NCBI RefSeq assembly: GCF_900188115.1
Contig: NZ_FZNW01000010.1
Location: forward strand, 62,001-126,000
Length of the DNA stretch: 64,000 nucleotides
Source of the DNA: Haloechinothrix alba
GTDB lineage: Bacteria; Actinomycetota; Actinomycetes; Mycobacteriales; Pseudonocardiaceae
Reading direction: 5' to 3'
The notes below the pieces were generated by a model. The model made no database searches. It worked only from the letters and a program-made list of their open reading frames with translations, and had not been told where the DNA came from. This document shows, one piece after another, positions 10,746 through 19,600 of this stretch (position 1 is its first letter; each line of letters begins with the position of its first letter). Position numbers and translations under genes: made by a program.

Positions 10746-11549
10746 GTGAGTGACGATCAGCAGCCGACCTACGTGGTGGGCGATGTGCACGGGCACCGCG
10801 AGGCGCTCGAGGACGCACTGGCCGAGCACGGCATCGTGGACGAGTCGGGCGACTGGTCGGGCGGGTCGACTCACCTGTGGTTCGTGGGGGACTTCGTGGA
10901 CAGGGGCCCGGACGGCATCGGCGTCATCGATCTGGTGATGCGGCTGCAGGAGCAGGCGGCCGATGCCGGTGGGTACGTCCAGACCTTGCTGGGTAACCAC
11001 GAGATCCTGTTGCTGGGTACGCACCGTTTCGGGGACACCGAGATCGCTCCGGACACACCGGGCCGCACGTTCGCGCGCAGCTGGCTCATCAACGGGGGGC
11101 AGGCAGACGATCTCGAGCACCTGCGGGACACGCACGTCGAGTGGCTCGTGTCCCGTCCCGTCCTCGCGCATGCCCTCGACCACCTGCTGTTGCACTCGGA
11201 CACGATGGAGTACCTGCACTGGGGAGACGATCCCGCGGAGATCAACGCGGCTGTGCAGTCGGTACTGGCAGGGGACGACCTCGAGCAGTGGTGGGAGCTC
11301 TGGCGCAGGCTGACCACGCGGTACGCGTTCCGTGGGGGCAACGGTGCGGACGCGGCGGAACGGATGCTGGAACAGCTCGGTGGCACCAGGATCGTGCACG
11401 GTCACAGCGTCATCGCCGACCAGGTCGGGCTGGCCCCGATGGAGATCAGCGGCCCGCACTCCTACGCGGGCGGCCGGGTGCTCGGTATCGACGCAGGAGT
11501 GTTCGCGGGCGGGCCGTGCCTGGTCGTGCGGCTGCCGTGGGACAGTTGA
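10746..11549 (+). CDS. metallophosphoesterase (calcineurin-like)
   Basis: A 267-residue cytosolic metallophosphoesterase. The family metal-binding blocks are in order: GDVHGH (12-17), GDFVDRG (about 47-53), GNHEILLLG (about 83-91), and a late GHS motif (IVHGHSVIADQ). It resembles PP2A-like/diadenosine tetraphosphatase-type phosphatases; the substrate cannot be assigned. The GTG at 10746 is preferred to the GTG at 10716 because TATCGT (10733-10738) ends exactly seven bases before it, the spacing seen at other leaderless starts in this window. It stands apart from modC and is probably its own transcription unit. Confidence 0.85.
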   Translation: MSDDQQPTYVVGDVHGHREALEDALAEHGIVDESGDWSGGSTHLWFVGDFVDRGPDGIGVIDLVMRLQEQAADAGGYVQTLLGNHEILLLGTHRFGDTEIAPDTPGRTFARSWLINGGQADDLEHLRDTHVEWLVSRPVLAHALDHLLLHSDTMEYLHWGDDPAEINAAVQSVLAGDDLEQWWELWRRLTTRYAFRGGNGADAAERMLEQLGGTRIVHGHSVIADQVGLAPMEISGPHSYAGGRVLGIDAGVFAGGPCLVVRLPWDS

Positions 11550-11973
11550 CGTACCGGAGTCCGCGCCGGCGCCGGCACGACCGCAACGCTAGCTCGAGCA
11601 ACACGTGAGGAAACTGCAACGTGCGAGCATGGCACGCCTCCTCGCACCTCAACTACGATCGTTCGGTCGGGCGCACGTGATCAGGCACGCAGGAGGATCG
11701 AGTGGTGGCGTGGTGAACCCACTGGGCGAGACGACTCGGCGCGGGACGTGGCGTGCACCACTACCAGTCGTGCACGGGACCGCCCTGCCGAGTGAACCGC
11801 GCTGCGGCCCGCGAACCGGAACCGTGCGCCGGGACGCGATGACGCCGCGGCGTGGTGCAGCGCAGCGTCGGTCGGTGAGCGGATGCGGGACGGGGACGTC
11901 GTCGGAGTCAACGGCCCGGGTCGCGAGCTCGGGCACGGGTGCCACCGGCAGTGACCGTGAGGAGTGAGGGGAC
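11550..11973. other. 424-base region upstream of the DUF742 gene, no secure gene
   Basis: The region holds a palindrome GCCGGCGCCGGC (11565-11576), a possible -10 TACGAT (11654-11659) and a strong AGGAGG (11691-11696). The AGGAGG is followed five bases later by GTG GTG GCG TGG TGA, a four-codon mini-frame (11702-11716). A 120-codon frame (11605-11967), rich in Arg, Ser, Gly and Thr, is in the same phase as the DUF742 gene and separated from it by one TGA. Its composition looks like random high-GC sequence, so it is not called as a gene. Confidence 0.5.
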
Positions 11974-13029
11974 GTGTCGGCAGAGGACAGGTTGGAATCC
12001 GCGGCCGGGGCGGATGATCACAGCGAGCTCGATCCGGGCGCCGCGCCGCGCGAGGGGGACACCGGCGATGCGCACGTGCCTGGCGACGAGGTCGCGGGCG
12101 ACGAGTCCGCGCCGGAGGACACGGCTGTTGACGACGCAGCCCACGATGCCGCGACCAATGACGCCGCGGGAACGCTCGGGGCTGAGCACCGTGATGACGC
12201 GGGAGCGCTCGAGGACGGCCCTTCCGGGGCGAGTGCACCGGATGTGAACGACAGGGCCGCGAGCGCTGCGGTGGGCTCGTGCTCCGGTCAGCTGGACGGG
12301 GTGGATGCGGCAGCCTCCGGTGATGCAGGCGCCCAGCGGGACGAGGCCCAGCAGGAGGAGGCCCAGCAGGACGGTGCCGCGCACGAAGGTACCGAGGACG
12401 GAAGCACGGAGGACGGTGCTGGCGCGACGGCCGTGCAGGACCAGTCGCAGACCCACCAGGAGTCCCGGCAGGAGGACGCGGCGGGGACCGGGTCGGGTGA
12501 CGACGCGGAGGAGCCTCCCGATGATTCCGCGAGTGCCGGGTATCCCGCGGTCGAACCTGCTGGGGAACCCGCTGGGGAGCCCGCTGGACAGGACCCGGGA
12601 CAAGCCGAGGCGTACACGCCCGACGAGGCGAGCTTCCCGCAGAGCGATCCGGACGGCGACCTCGAGAACGACCTCGCCGATGCCGAGGCCGGTTCGTGGG
12701 TACGGCCGTACGTCTGGACGGGCGGGCGCACCGGAAGCACCGTGGAGTTCGCGCTGGAAACCCTGGTCAGTGCACGCTCCGGAGCGGCGGACACCGACCC
12801 GGACGCGATCCGTGAGGAGCACAGGCGGGTGCTGGAACTGTGCGAGCACCCCCGGTCGGTGACCGAGATCGCCGCCCGGTTGTCCGTGCCGCTCGGCGTC
12901 GCCAAGACTCTGATCGGCGCCATGGCCGAGGAGGGCATGATCGTGGTGCACAGGGCGGGTTCCGGCCCGGACTCCGGTCCCGACCTCGAGCTGATGGAGC
13001 GGGTGCTACGCGGCCTGCGGAATCTCTGA
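11974..13029 (+). CDS. DUF742 protein with long acidic N-terminal extension
   Basis: A 351-residue protein. The last 120 residues are a DUF742 winged-helix-like domain (WVRPYVWTGGRT, then VTEIAARLSVPLGVAKTLIGAMAEEGMIVVHRA, ending GLRNL). The first 230 residues are Asp/Glu/Ala/Gly-rich and presumably disordered, with short repeats such as AQQEEAQQDGA and AGEPAGEPAG. DUF742 proteins normally work in conservon-like clusters with a sensor-kinase-like protein, a roadblock protein and a small GTPase; here the gene is an orphan, so it may act with partners encoded elsewhere. The start is the GTG at 11974 behind a GAGGGGA-like ribosome-binding site. Confidence 0.8.
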   Translation: MSAEDRLESAAGADDHSELDPGAAPREGDTGDAHVPGDEVAGDESAPEDTAVDDAAHDAATNDAAGTLGAEHRDDAGALEDGPSGASAPDVNDRAASAAVGSCSGQLDGVDAAASGDAGAQRDEAQQEEAQQDGAAHEGTEDGSTEDGAGATAVQDQSQTHQESRQEDAAGTGSGDDAEEPPDDSASAGYPAVEPAGEPAGEPAGQDPGQAEAYTPDEASFPQSDPDGDLENDLADAEAGSWVRPYVWTGGRTGSTVEFALETLVSARSGAADTDPDAIREEHRRVLELCEHPRSVTEIAARLSVPLGVAKTLIGAMAEEGMIVVHRAGSGPDSGPDLELMERVLRGLRNL

Positions 13030-13056
13030 CCGCCGGGCAGCCACAGGCCTGGGCAG

Positions 13057-13296
13057 TCACAGGCTTCGTGCTTCGCGGACCAGGGTTACCAGGCCGGAAC
13101 CGAAGCCGACCGAGGTGAAACCGATCGCGCTCACGCTCAACCACACGGGCAGGTCGGTGTGACCGAGGGCGAACAGTACGAACACCGCGGCGACAGCGAT
13201 CATGCCGATGACGAACAGGCCGACGGACAATGCCATCATGCGGGACGGTCTGCTGCGGGGCGTAGCGGAGTCGCCGTGTTCGGCGTGGGCGGACAT
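13057..13296 (-). CDS. small two-span membrane protein
   Basis: A 79-residue protein with a polar N-terminus and two membrane segments (about residues 21-43 and 51-70), ending in a short basic tail. Similar short membrane proteins occur next to this region in other actinobacteria, but the function is unknown. The start is supported by TAGCCT (13304-13309, minus strand) exactly seven bases before the ATG, indicating a leaderless message. It converges on the DUF742 gene with 27 bases between stops. Confidence 0.7.
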   Translation of the reverse strand: MSAHAEHGDSATPRSRPSRMMALSVGLFVIGMIAVAAVFVLFALGHTDLPVWLSVSAIGFTSVGFGSGLVTLVREARSL

Positions 13297-13479
13297 GGCG
13301 TACAGGCTAACGGTTTCTCCTCGCGGAGCTAACCGCGATAGGCTGGGTAGTGACGCGCGTCGGTGGGTGGGGCCACCCCCGAGGCGCGTTCGTCGTGCGG
13401 GTCAGGGAAGCTTCCCACTGGGCATGCTCTCCGACGGCGTACGGCGCGCGGTCCGATGAGCGAAGGAACGGTGAGTACA

Positions 13480-13866
13480 GTGCCGACCGGCAAGGTCAAG
13501 TGGTACGACGCGGACAAGGGTTTCGGCTTCGTCACCCAGGACGGGGGCGAGGACGTCTATATTCGCAAGTCCGCGTTACCTCAGGGGGTTGACTCTCTCA
13601 AGTCTGGTCAGCGACTCGAGTTCGGCGTTGCCGACGGTCGGCGCGGCCCGCAGGCACTGTCCGTGCGGCTCCTGGACACGCCGCCGTCGGTCGCCGAGGC
13701 GCAGCGCAGGCCCGCGGAGGAGCTGCACGGCATGGTCGATGACATGATCAAGCTCCTCGAGGCGCGTGTGCAGCCTGTCCTGCGCCAGGGACGTTACCCG
13801 GAGCGCAAGAACACCAAGCGGATCGCGGAGGTCATGCGCGCGGTGGCGCGGGACCTGGATCCGTAG
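13480..13866 (+). CDS. cold-shock-domain protein with C-terminal extension (Rv0871 CspB-like)
   Basis: A 128-residue nucleic-acid-binding protein. The N-terminal cold-shock domain carries both RNA-binding motifs (KGFGFV and DVYIRKSAL). About 60 further helical residues ([19 protein letters not shown] to VARDLDP) are typical of the longer actinobacterial form like M. tuberculosis CspB. The GTG at 13480 gives PTGKVKWYD, the usual family start; in-frame alternatives are a GTG at 13471 and an ATG at 13456. It probably acts as an RNA chaperone. It converges closely on the DUF2771 lipoprotein gene (9 bases between stops). Confidence 0.88.
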   Translation: MPTGKVKWYDADKGFGFVTQDGGEDVYIRKSALPQGVDSLKSGQRLEFGVADGRRGPQALSVRLLDTPPSVAEAQRRPAEELHGMVDDMIKLLEARVQPVLRQGRYPERKNTKRIAEVMRAVARDLDP

Positions 13867-13875
13867 CGCGCACGT

Positions 13876-14436
13876 TCACGAGCGGGCTTCGAAGGCGACC
13901 GGCCAGATCCCGCGCGTGACCGGCTGCATGGCTCCCTCCTCGTCGCGGATCGGCTCCCCTTCCTGATCCGCGGCGAAGGCTGCGCCCATCTGCTGCACCT
14001 CGACGATGAGCAGCGTCGCATCCGGGCTGGGCGGTTCGGCGGTGAACGCGTGTGCCTCCCCCGGGGAGAAGTACTCCTGCTGCACCGGAAGTGGCGTGCC
14101 GTCCGCGTCCGCCGCCTGGACGTTCACCAGCCACGGGGTCTCCGCGACCTCGCCGGGCACGGAGATCTGCGCGGGCTGGCCAGGACGGGTGGGCAAAGCG
14201 TACTCGTGCGTCTCGTCGTTGTCGCATTCGGTGACTTCGACGTCGCAGTAGGTGAACGGCTCGACCTGGATGGCCTCGCCGTCGGAGTAGATGGTGATCT
14301 CGGGGGGACCGACCTCGCCACAACCCGCCACGGCGAACACGGCGCCCGCCGTCCCGGCGAGCACGGCCGGCTTCACGCCACGGCGCGGGCGTCGCTCCCC
14401 CGCCGGATCCGGTGACCGCGCGTCACGTACTGCCAT
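13876..14436 (-). CDS. DUF2771-like lipoprotein
   Basis: A 186-residue exported protein. A basic N-terminus is followed by a hydrophobic stretch and the lipobox VAGC (GCGEVGPPEITIYSDG after cleavage). The rest is a soluble acidic domain containing a pair of close cysteines (CDVEVTEC) that may form a disulfide. It resembles the actinobacterial DUF2771 family, whose function is not known. The ATG at 14436 is chosen because TAGTCT lies eight bases upstream (14445-14450, minus strand) and because it gives a proper signal peptide; the longer frame adds 23 residues that do not look like a leader. Confidence 0.68.
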   Translation of the reverse strand: MAVRDARSPDPAGERRPRRGVKPAVLAGTAGAVFAVAGCGEVGPPEITIYSDGEAIQVEPFTYCDVEVTECDNDETHEYALPTRPGQPAQISVPGEVAETPWLVNVQAADADGTPLPVQQEYFSPGEAHAFTAEPPSPDATLLIVEVQQMGAAFAADQEGEPIRDEEGAMQPVTRGIWPVAFEARS

Positions 14437-14527
14437 GGTTGTCGAGACTACGGGCGCGCTGTCGGCGCGCCGAGCGAGGGTGCCTCGGTGTGGTCTCCGC
14501 GACAACCGCCCGCTGCGTGGTGTTCGG

Positions 14528-15340
14528 TCACGACGCGGCCGGGACGAACCGGACCCGGAACACAGCGGGCCAGTTCTTGCCCGTCAGCAGGAACCGATCG
14601 GTGCCGGGCACGGAAGCGATCCCGTTGAGTACCCCGGCCTCGTCCTCGTCCTGGGGGTCGAGCAGGCCGGACGCGTCGATCTCGGCGGTGACCGCCCCGT
14701 CTGCGGGGTCGATGCGCATGACGGTGTCGCTGCGCCAGACGTTCGCGTAGACGTCCTCGCCGACACACTCCAGCTCGTTGAGCCGCTCGACCGCCTCGCC
14801 CGCCGACGTCACCGCGACGTCGTCGAGCGGGGCGAAGCTGTCCGGGTCGCGGAAGGTCAACCTGTCCGACCCGTCGCTCATGACCAGGCGGTCGTGCCGT
14901 CGCTGGTAGCACAACCCCCACCCCTCACCCTCGTAGCCGACCCTGCGCAGCTCGTCGAGTGTCTCCCGGTCGCGCTCGATGGCGATCTCACTCTTCCAGG
15001 TCAGCTGCCATACCCGGTCATCGACGACGGTGAGGCCCTCGGCGAACAGTGGCGCGGCGAGCTCGGCGCGCGCCAGCTCCGTGCCGGTGTCGATGTCGGT
15101 CGCGCGGATATCCGACTCGCCGACGAGCCCGGTGCTTTCGTAGAGTGTGCCGTGAGCGATCTCGAAACCCTGTGTGAAAGCGGTGGGGTCATGTGGAAGC
15201 GTCTCCAGAACGTCGGCGCGCAGGTCTTCCGGAGGTGGGGTAGCGCCGGACCCCGGCGACCCGCACGCGAGCACGAGACCGGCGGTGAGGGCACCGCAGA
15301 CCGCGACCGGTCGCCGGGCAGTTCGACTGAACGCGCGCAC
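14528..15340 (-). CDS. glutaminyl-peptide cyclotransferase, lipoprotein
   Basis: A 270-residue secreted enzyme of the plant/bacterial beta-propeller glutamine cyclotransferase family, which converts N-terminal Gln of peptides to pyroglutamate. Recognisable segments are LPHDPTAFTQGFE, LYESTGLVGES, FAEGLTVVDDRVWQLTWK, GEGWGLCYQ, NELECVGEDVYANVW and the C-terminal VLNGIAS. The signal peptide ends in the lipobox LACG, so it is probably membrane-anchored outside the cell. The GTG at 15340 is preferred over a GTG at 15370 because it gives a compact signal peptide and has GAGGCT six bases upstream. Substrate proteins are unknown. Confidence 0.85.
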   Translation of the reverse strand: MRAFSRTARRPVAVCGALTAGLVLACGSPGSGATPPPEDLRADVLETLPHDPTAFTQGFEIAHGTLYESTGLVGESDIRATDIDTGTELARAELAAPLFAEGLTVVDDRVWQLTWKSEIAIERDRETLDELRRVGYEGEGWGLCYQRRHDRLVMSDGSDRLTFRDPDSFAPLDDVAVTSAGEAVERLNELECVGEDVYANVWRSDTVMRIDPADGAVTAEIDASGLLDPQDEDEAGVLNGIASVPGTDRFLLTGKNWPAVFRVRFVPAAS

Positions 15341-15424
15341 GACACCAGCCTCGCACGCCCCGGGGAGCACGCAGGGACGGCGGCGGACACCGGCGTGTCA
15401 GCGCGTGGGACTATCCTGGAGGAT

Positions 15425-16234
15425 ATGAGTTCGACGCCGACCGCTGCCGCCACGCAGCCGCAGCCGGGGCCGTGGCTGGTCGACGCCGCGGGGCTCGCCC
15501 GTGACGCCGCCAGGGAGGAAGCGGCCGACCGCGGGTACGACCCGGATTCCACTGTCGGGTCGTACTGCGGAGTGCGGCACGAGGACGATGTCAGCGTCAC
15601 ACACCTGTTCGACGCGGCGGTCCCCGGTTACGGGGGGTGGCAGTGGCAGGTGACGGTCGCGAGTGCCGGTGAGGACTTCCCGGTCACCGTCAGTGAGGTG
15701 TTGCTCCGCCCGGGCCCCGGCGCCCTGATCGCCAAGGACTGGGTTCCGTGGGAGATGCGGGTCCGGCAGGGCGACCTGGGCATCGGAGACGTCCTGCCGG
15801 TCAGGGAGGACGATGAGCGTCTCGTACCCGGCTACCTGAGTTCCGACGACCCCGGTGTCGAGGAGGTTTCCTACGAGATCGGGCTCGGCCGCGCGCGCGT
15901 GCTGTCCAGGCGTGGGCGGCTCGATGCGGCGGAGCGCTGGCGCGGCGGCGAGTTCGGGCCCCGTTCGGACATGGCGCGCAGCGCACCGCAGCCCTGCGGC
16001 ACGTGCGGGTTCTACCTGCCGCTCGCGGGCTCGATGCGCGCGGCGTTCGGGGTGTGCGGTAACGAGGTCGCGCCCGCTGACGGGCACGTCGTGCACGTCG
16101 AGTACGGGTGCGGAGCGCACTCCGAGGCCGATGTCGACACCGGCGCCGTCGTACCGGTAGCGCAGCTCGTCTACGACGACTCCCGGCTGGACGTCGACGG
16201 CGTCGAGTCCTCCGGCGCCGGACTGGAGTCGTGA
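15425..16234 (+). CDS. DUF3027 family protein with zinc-ribbon-like cysteines
   Basis: A 269-residue cytosolic protein of the actinobacterial DUF3027 family. The first 110 residues hold the family core (ARDAAREEAADRGYDP, SYCGVRHEDD, WQWQVTVASAG). Near the C-terminus four cysteines (CGTC, VCGNE, GCGA) could bind a metal. TATCCT (15412-15417) ends seven bases before the ATG, so the message is probably leaderless. The stop overlaps the GTG of the following 1015-residue Hsp90-like ATPase (GTGA), so the two are translationally coupled and probably act together. No activity is known for the family. Confidence 0.82.
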   Translation: MSSTPTAAATQPQPGPWLVDAAGLARDAAREEAADRGYDPDSTVGSYCGVRHEDDVSVTHLFDAAVPGYGGWQWQVTVASAGEDFPVTVSEVLLRPGPGALIAKDWVPWEMRVRQGDLGIGDVLPVREDDERLVPGYLSSDDPGVEEVSYEIGLGRARVLSRRGRLDAAERWRGGEFGPRSDMARSAPQPCGTCGFYLPLAGSMRAAFGVCGNEVAPADGHVVHVEYGCGAHSEADVDTGAVVPVAQLVYDDSRLDVDGVESSGAGLES

Positions 16235-19200
16235 GCGGTACGCCCGACCAGGAGGCCGATCCCTTCGGCACGGCCGCGCTGCGTGCCGCTGTGTTGGATT
16301 CCTGGCAGCGGTCGCCGACCAGGTTCACCGAGGACGCCAATGCCGAGGAGGACCTCCGGCTCGGCGCGTACGCCGACCGGCTGTTCGTCGAGCTGGCGCA
16401 GAACGCCGCGGACGCGGCCTCCCTGGCCGGGGTCGGTGGCCGGATGCGGGTGTCCGTCGTCGAGGGGGAGCTGCGGGTTGCCAACACCGGCGCTCCCCTC
16501 GACCGGGACGGCGTGACGGCCCTGGCGTCGCTGCGTGCCTCGGCCAAGAGCGGGGCGAGCACGGTCGGCAGGTTCGGTGTGGGGTTCGCCGCGGTCCTGA
16601 CCGTGTGCACCGAACCGCGGGTGGTCTCGCGTACGGGTGGGGTGGCCTTCTCGGAGGCCGGGACCCGGCGGTGCGTGGCCGACATCCCGGAGGCGCGGCG
16701 GCAGGCGGCCGACAGGGGCGGCGCGGTGCCGGTGTTGCGCCTGCCGTGGCCCGTTCCGGGTGCCGAGCCCGACCTGCCGGAACCGTTCGACACCGAGGTG
16801 CGGTTGCCGCTCGCGGACGGCGTCGACGCGTCATCGTTGCTCGCGGAGTTCGCGGACGAGGTCACCGACGTGCTGCTGACATTCCCGGCGCTGGAGCAGG
16901 TGGATATCGCCGGGGACGTGTGGACCCGCAGCGACACGGGCGAGGGCGTCGTGGAGATCGCCCGGTCCGGCTCGACGAGCACGCGGTGGCTTGTGCACTC
17001 GACATCCGGTGATTTCTCCGAGGAGCAAGCTGCGACACTGGGAATCGAGGCGGCGCACCATCCTCGATGGACTGTCCTCTGGGCACTTCCAGTGGACGGT
17101 GAGAACCGTCCACAACCGGTGGACCGCGATGTGCTGCACGCGCCGACGGCTACCGACGAGCGGTTGTCGCTGCCTGCCAGGCTCATCGCCAGTGTCCCCG
17201 TCGAGCCGTCGCGCCGCCGGGTGCGCGGTGGCCCCGCTGCCTCGGCAGTACTGGCTGCGGCCGCGGACGCCTACCTCGATCTGGTGCGGTGCGTGCCCGC
17301 GCGCCGGCGTCTCGAGCTCGTGCCTGCCGCGGGGTTCCCGGCATCCGATGTGGACGGGGAGCTGCTGGAGCTGATCGGTGCGCGGCTGCGGGAGCAACCG
17401 TGGCTGCCCGCCGCGTCCGGAGGCGGCGACATCTCCGGTGACCGGGCCGCGGTGCTCGACGTCGACGCGCCCGGGCTCGCTGAGCTGCTCGGTGAGGTGG
17501 TCGCCGAGCTGGTCGCCGCGCCGCACGTCGGGGGCCGCGCGGCGGGCGTGCTGGCTCGCGTCGGGGCGCGGGTGCTGGATGTGGCCGCCGCGCTGGACGC
17601 GCTGATGGGCGTCGAGCGGCCGCCGCGATGGTGGTACCGGCTCTACGACGCGCTGCTGGCGCTGCTCGACGACCGCTCCGTCGACCAGGAGGCGCTCACC
17701 GGCCTGCCCGTCCCCCTCGCCGACCACCGCACCACGCTCGGGCCGCGCGGCGTACTCCTGCCCGGTGGAGGAGCCGAAGGTGACACCGGGCTCCATAGAG
17801 GGAACGAAGGTCACCTCGGGCTCCCAACCGAGCTGCTGGAGTTGCTCGGCACGGCCGGGGTGACCGGGCTGCGCGTGGTGCATCCCGACGCGGTGCACCC
17901 GCTGCTGGAGCGGCTCGGCGCGGTACCGGCGGGGCCCGCCGAGCTGCTGGACGCCGCCGAGCTGCGCGCGGCGGTGGAAAGCAGCGTGGACGACGCGGTG
18001 TCCGGCCTGGACACCACACCGCTCGCGGAGCTCGTCCTGCGCCTGGTCGCCGAGACCGGAGCCACCATCGACGAGCGCCCTGGCATCGCCGCGCTCGCCC
18101 TCACCTCGGCGAGCGGGGACGCTCGCAGGGCCGACGAGCTCGCGCTGCCGTCCGCGCCGCTGCTCGAGGTGCTGGACCCGGAGGCTGTCGGGCCGCAAGG
18201 CCCGCTGGACGTGCTTGCCGAGGACGTGGCGCGGCGCTGGCCCGCGGAGGTACTGACCGCGACCGGCGTGCTGGACTCGTTCGCCGTGGTGACCGACGAC
18301 GACCCTGTGGGGCCGGAGCACGACCTGCCCGAGGAGCCCGAATGGTGGGGCTCGACGTCGCGACCCCCGTCCAGGGTGCTCGCGGTCCGCGACCTCGACC
18401 TGGTGGCCGACGACAAGTGGCCGGCGGCGTTGCGGCTGCTGGCCGAGTCCCCAGGCAGTGGGCACGCGCTTCGCGAGCCCGGTGGGCACACCGGCTGGTG
18501 GATCGCCAGGTTCGCCGATCTCGGCGGGGCCGCCCCGCGGAGCTGGCGGATGCCGGACGCGGCGGCGCTGGACGGCCTCTACGACCCGGTTCCCGATGTG
18601 GGGCTACCGCGGGATGTGCTCGTGGCAGCGGGTGTGCGGGAGGAGCTCGCCGTCCGCGATGCCGCGGACGCCGCCGACCTGCTCGCCCGCCTCGCCGACC
18701 GCGACCGCGCGCCACGCCCCGGTGTGGTGCTCCGGGCGCATGCGGCGCTGGCCGAGCTGGCGGCCCGTCCGGGGTTCGACGTTGCCGAGGTCGACGCGCC
18801 GGCCGAGGTGCGAGCGCTGGACGGTGGCGTGATCGACGCCGGCCACGCGTGTGTGCTCGATCAGGCGTGGCCGCTGGAGGTCGTCGATGCGGGCCTGCTC
18901 GTCGGTTGCGGGCGCGCGTGCGACTCGCTGGCCGAGCTGCTGGATCTCCCGCCGGCCCGCGAGGTGTATGCGGGTGAGGTGACCTCCGAGGGCGACGTCC
19001 TGAGTTGGACGGAGCTGAGCGCGATTCGCGACGTGGCCGACCTGCTCGGCACGGCAGTGCCGGAAGGGGGGCTCTGCCTGCATCCGCGGTTGACGGTCCG
19101 GGTGGACGGGAAGGACCGGCAGGCGCGCTGGTGGGTCGCGGCGGACGGGCTGGTGCATGCCGAGGACAGCATCGACGGGCTGGCGCGGGCCTACGCGTTC

Positions 19201-19278
19201 GCCGCCGACCGGTGGGAGGCGCGCCACCAGATCGCCGCGCTGCTCACCGACCCGGAACCCGCTACCTTGTTCGGGTGA
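16231..19278 (+). CDS. sacsin/Hsp90-like GHKL ATPase
   Basis: A 1015-residue protein. The N-terminal 200 residues are an Hsp90/sacsin-type ATP-binding fold: LFVELAQNAADAA carries the Glu-Asn-Asp of the N box and VGRFGVGFAAVL is the glycine-rich lid. The remaining 800 residues are leucine-, valine- and aspartate-rich without recognised motifs and presumably bind clients or partners. The start GTG overlaps the DUF3027 stop. A 54-base stretch (17771-17824) with two near-direct copies of GAAGGTSACMYCGGGCTCC encodes an atypical segment (EGDTGLHRGNEGHLGL) and looks like a small repeat absorbed into the frame. It may be a chaperone-like ATPase; no client is known. Confidence 0.82.
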   Translation: MSGTPDQEADPFGTAALRAAVLDSWQRSPTRFTEDANAEEDLRLGAYADRLFVELAQNAADAASLAGVGGRMRVSVVEGELRVANTGAPLDRDGVTALASLRASAKSGASTVGRFGVGFAAVLTVCTEPRVVSRTGGVAFSEAGTRRCVADIPEARRQAADRGGAVPVLRLPWPVPGAEPDLPEPFDTEVRLPLADGVDASSLLAEFADEVTDVLLTFPALEQVDIAGDVWTRSDTGEGVVEIARSGSTSTRWLVHSTSGDFSEEQAATLGIEAAHHPRWTVLWALPVDGENRPQPVDRDVLHAPTATDERLSLPARLIASVPVEPSRRRVRGGPAASAVLAAAADAYLDLVRCVPARRRLELVPAAGFPASDVDGELLELIGARLREQPWLPAASGGGDISGDRAAVLDVDAPGLAELLGEVVAELVAAPHVGGRAAGVLARVGARVLDVAAALDALMGVERPPRWWYRLYDALLALLDDRSVDQEALTGLPVPLADHRTTLGPRGVLLPGGGAEGDTGLHRGNEGHLGLPTELLELLGTAGVTGLRVVHPDAVHPLLERLGAVPAGPAELLDAAELRAAVESSVDDAVSGLDTTPLAELVLRLVAETGATIDERPGIAALALTSASGDARRADELALPSAPLLEVLDPEAVGPQGPLDVLAEDVARRWPAEVLTATGVLDSFAVVTDDDPVGPEHDLPEEPEWWGSTSRPPSRVLAVRDLDLVADDKWPAALRLLAESPGSGHALREPGGHTGWWIARFADLGGAAPRSWRMPDAAALDGLYDPVPDVGLPRDVLVAAGVREELAVRDAADAADLLARLADRDRAPRPGVVLRAHAALAELAARPGFDVAEVDAPAEVRALDGGVIDAGHACVLDQAWPLEVVDAGLLVGCGRACDSLAELLDLPPAREVYAGEVTSEGDVLSWTELSAIRDVADLLGTAVPEGGLCLHPRLTVRVDGKDRQARWWVAADGLVHAEDSIDGLARAYAFAADRWEARHQIAALLTDPEPATLFG
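17771..17824. repeat. REP-like repeat embedded in the ATPase coding sequence
   Basis: Two imperfect direct copies of a 19-base unit (16 of 19 positions match) at 17775-17793 and 17805-17823, separated by CATAGAGGGAA. The frame stays open through it. Its left end (GAGCCGAAGGT) is identical to the start of the 55-bp palindromes at 42.6 and 50.8 kb. Confidence 0.55.
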
Positions 19279-19336
19279 CAGACGAGGGTCGGCCGACTCG
19301 TCGTGGATGGTCCGCCGTGTGCGATGGGAACTCCGT

Positions 19337-19600
19337 CTACAGGCCGCGCTGCGCACCCCTCGAGCCGCGCCGGGAAGCGTAGCGCTGCCAGGCGACCAGG
19401 AACATCCCGACCGCGCCGAGCGTGAGCCCCGCGCTCGCGGTCGCCAGCCAGATGCCCACGCTGTACCCGAGCAGATACAGTACGACGAGGATGCCGAGCG
19501 CGACCGCCCAAGACGCGCTGCCCAGGACAAGGGCCGGACCGAGGTCGGTCAACGGCTTGGGCAGGTCGGGTGGCGGTATGCGTTCGTGTGAATCGACCAC
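19337..19600 (-). CDS. DUF2530 family membrane protein
   Basis: An 87-residue protein with two membrane segments (about residues 25-45 and 52-72) and a basic C-terminal tail. It fits the actinobacterial DUF2530 family (PPPDLPKPLTDLGPALVLG, WAVALGILVVLYLLGY), whose function is unknown. The GTG start is supported by TAGCCT (19608-19613, minus strand) exactly seven bases upstream. It is divergent from the MarR gene; both promoters lie in the 140-base gap and both look leaderless. Confidence 0.78.
   Translation of the reverse strand: MVDSHERIPPPDLPKPLTDLGPALVLGSASWAVALGILVVLYLLGYSVGIWLATASAGLTLGAVGMFLVAWQRYASRRGSRGAQRGL

Noticed and set aside
11605-11967. 120-codon frame upstream of the DUF742 gene as a protein gene
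   Set aside because: Composition is Arg/Ser/Gly/Thr-rich without domain-like pattern and no ribosome-binding site fits an in-frame start; described only as part of the intergenic region.
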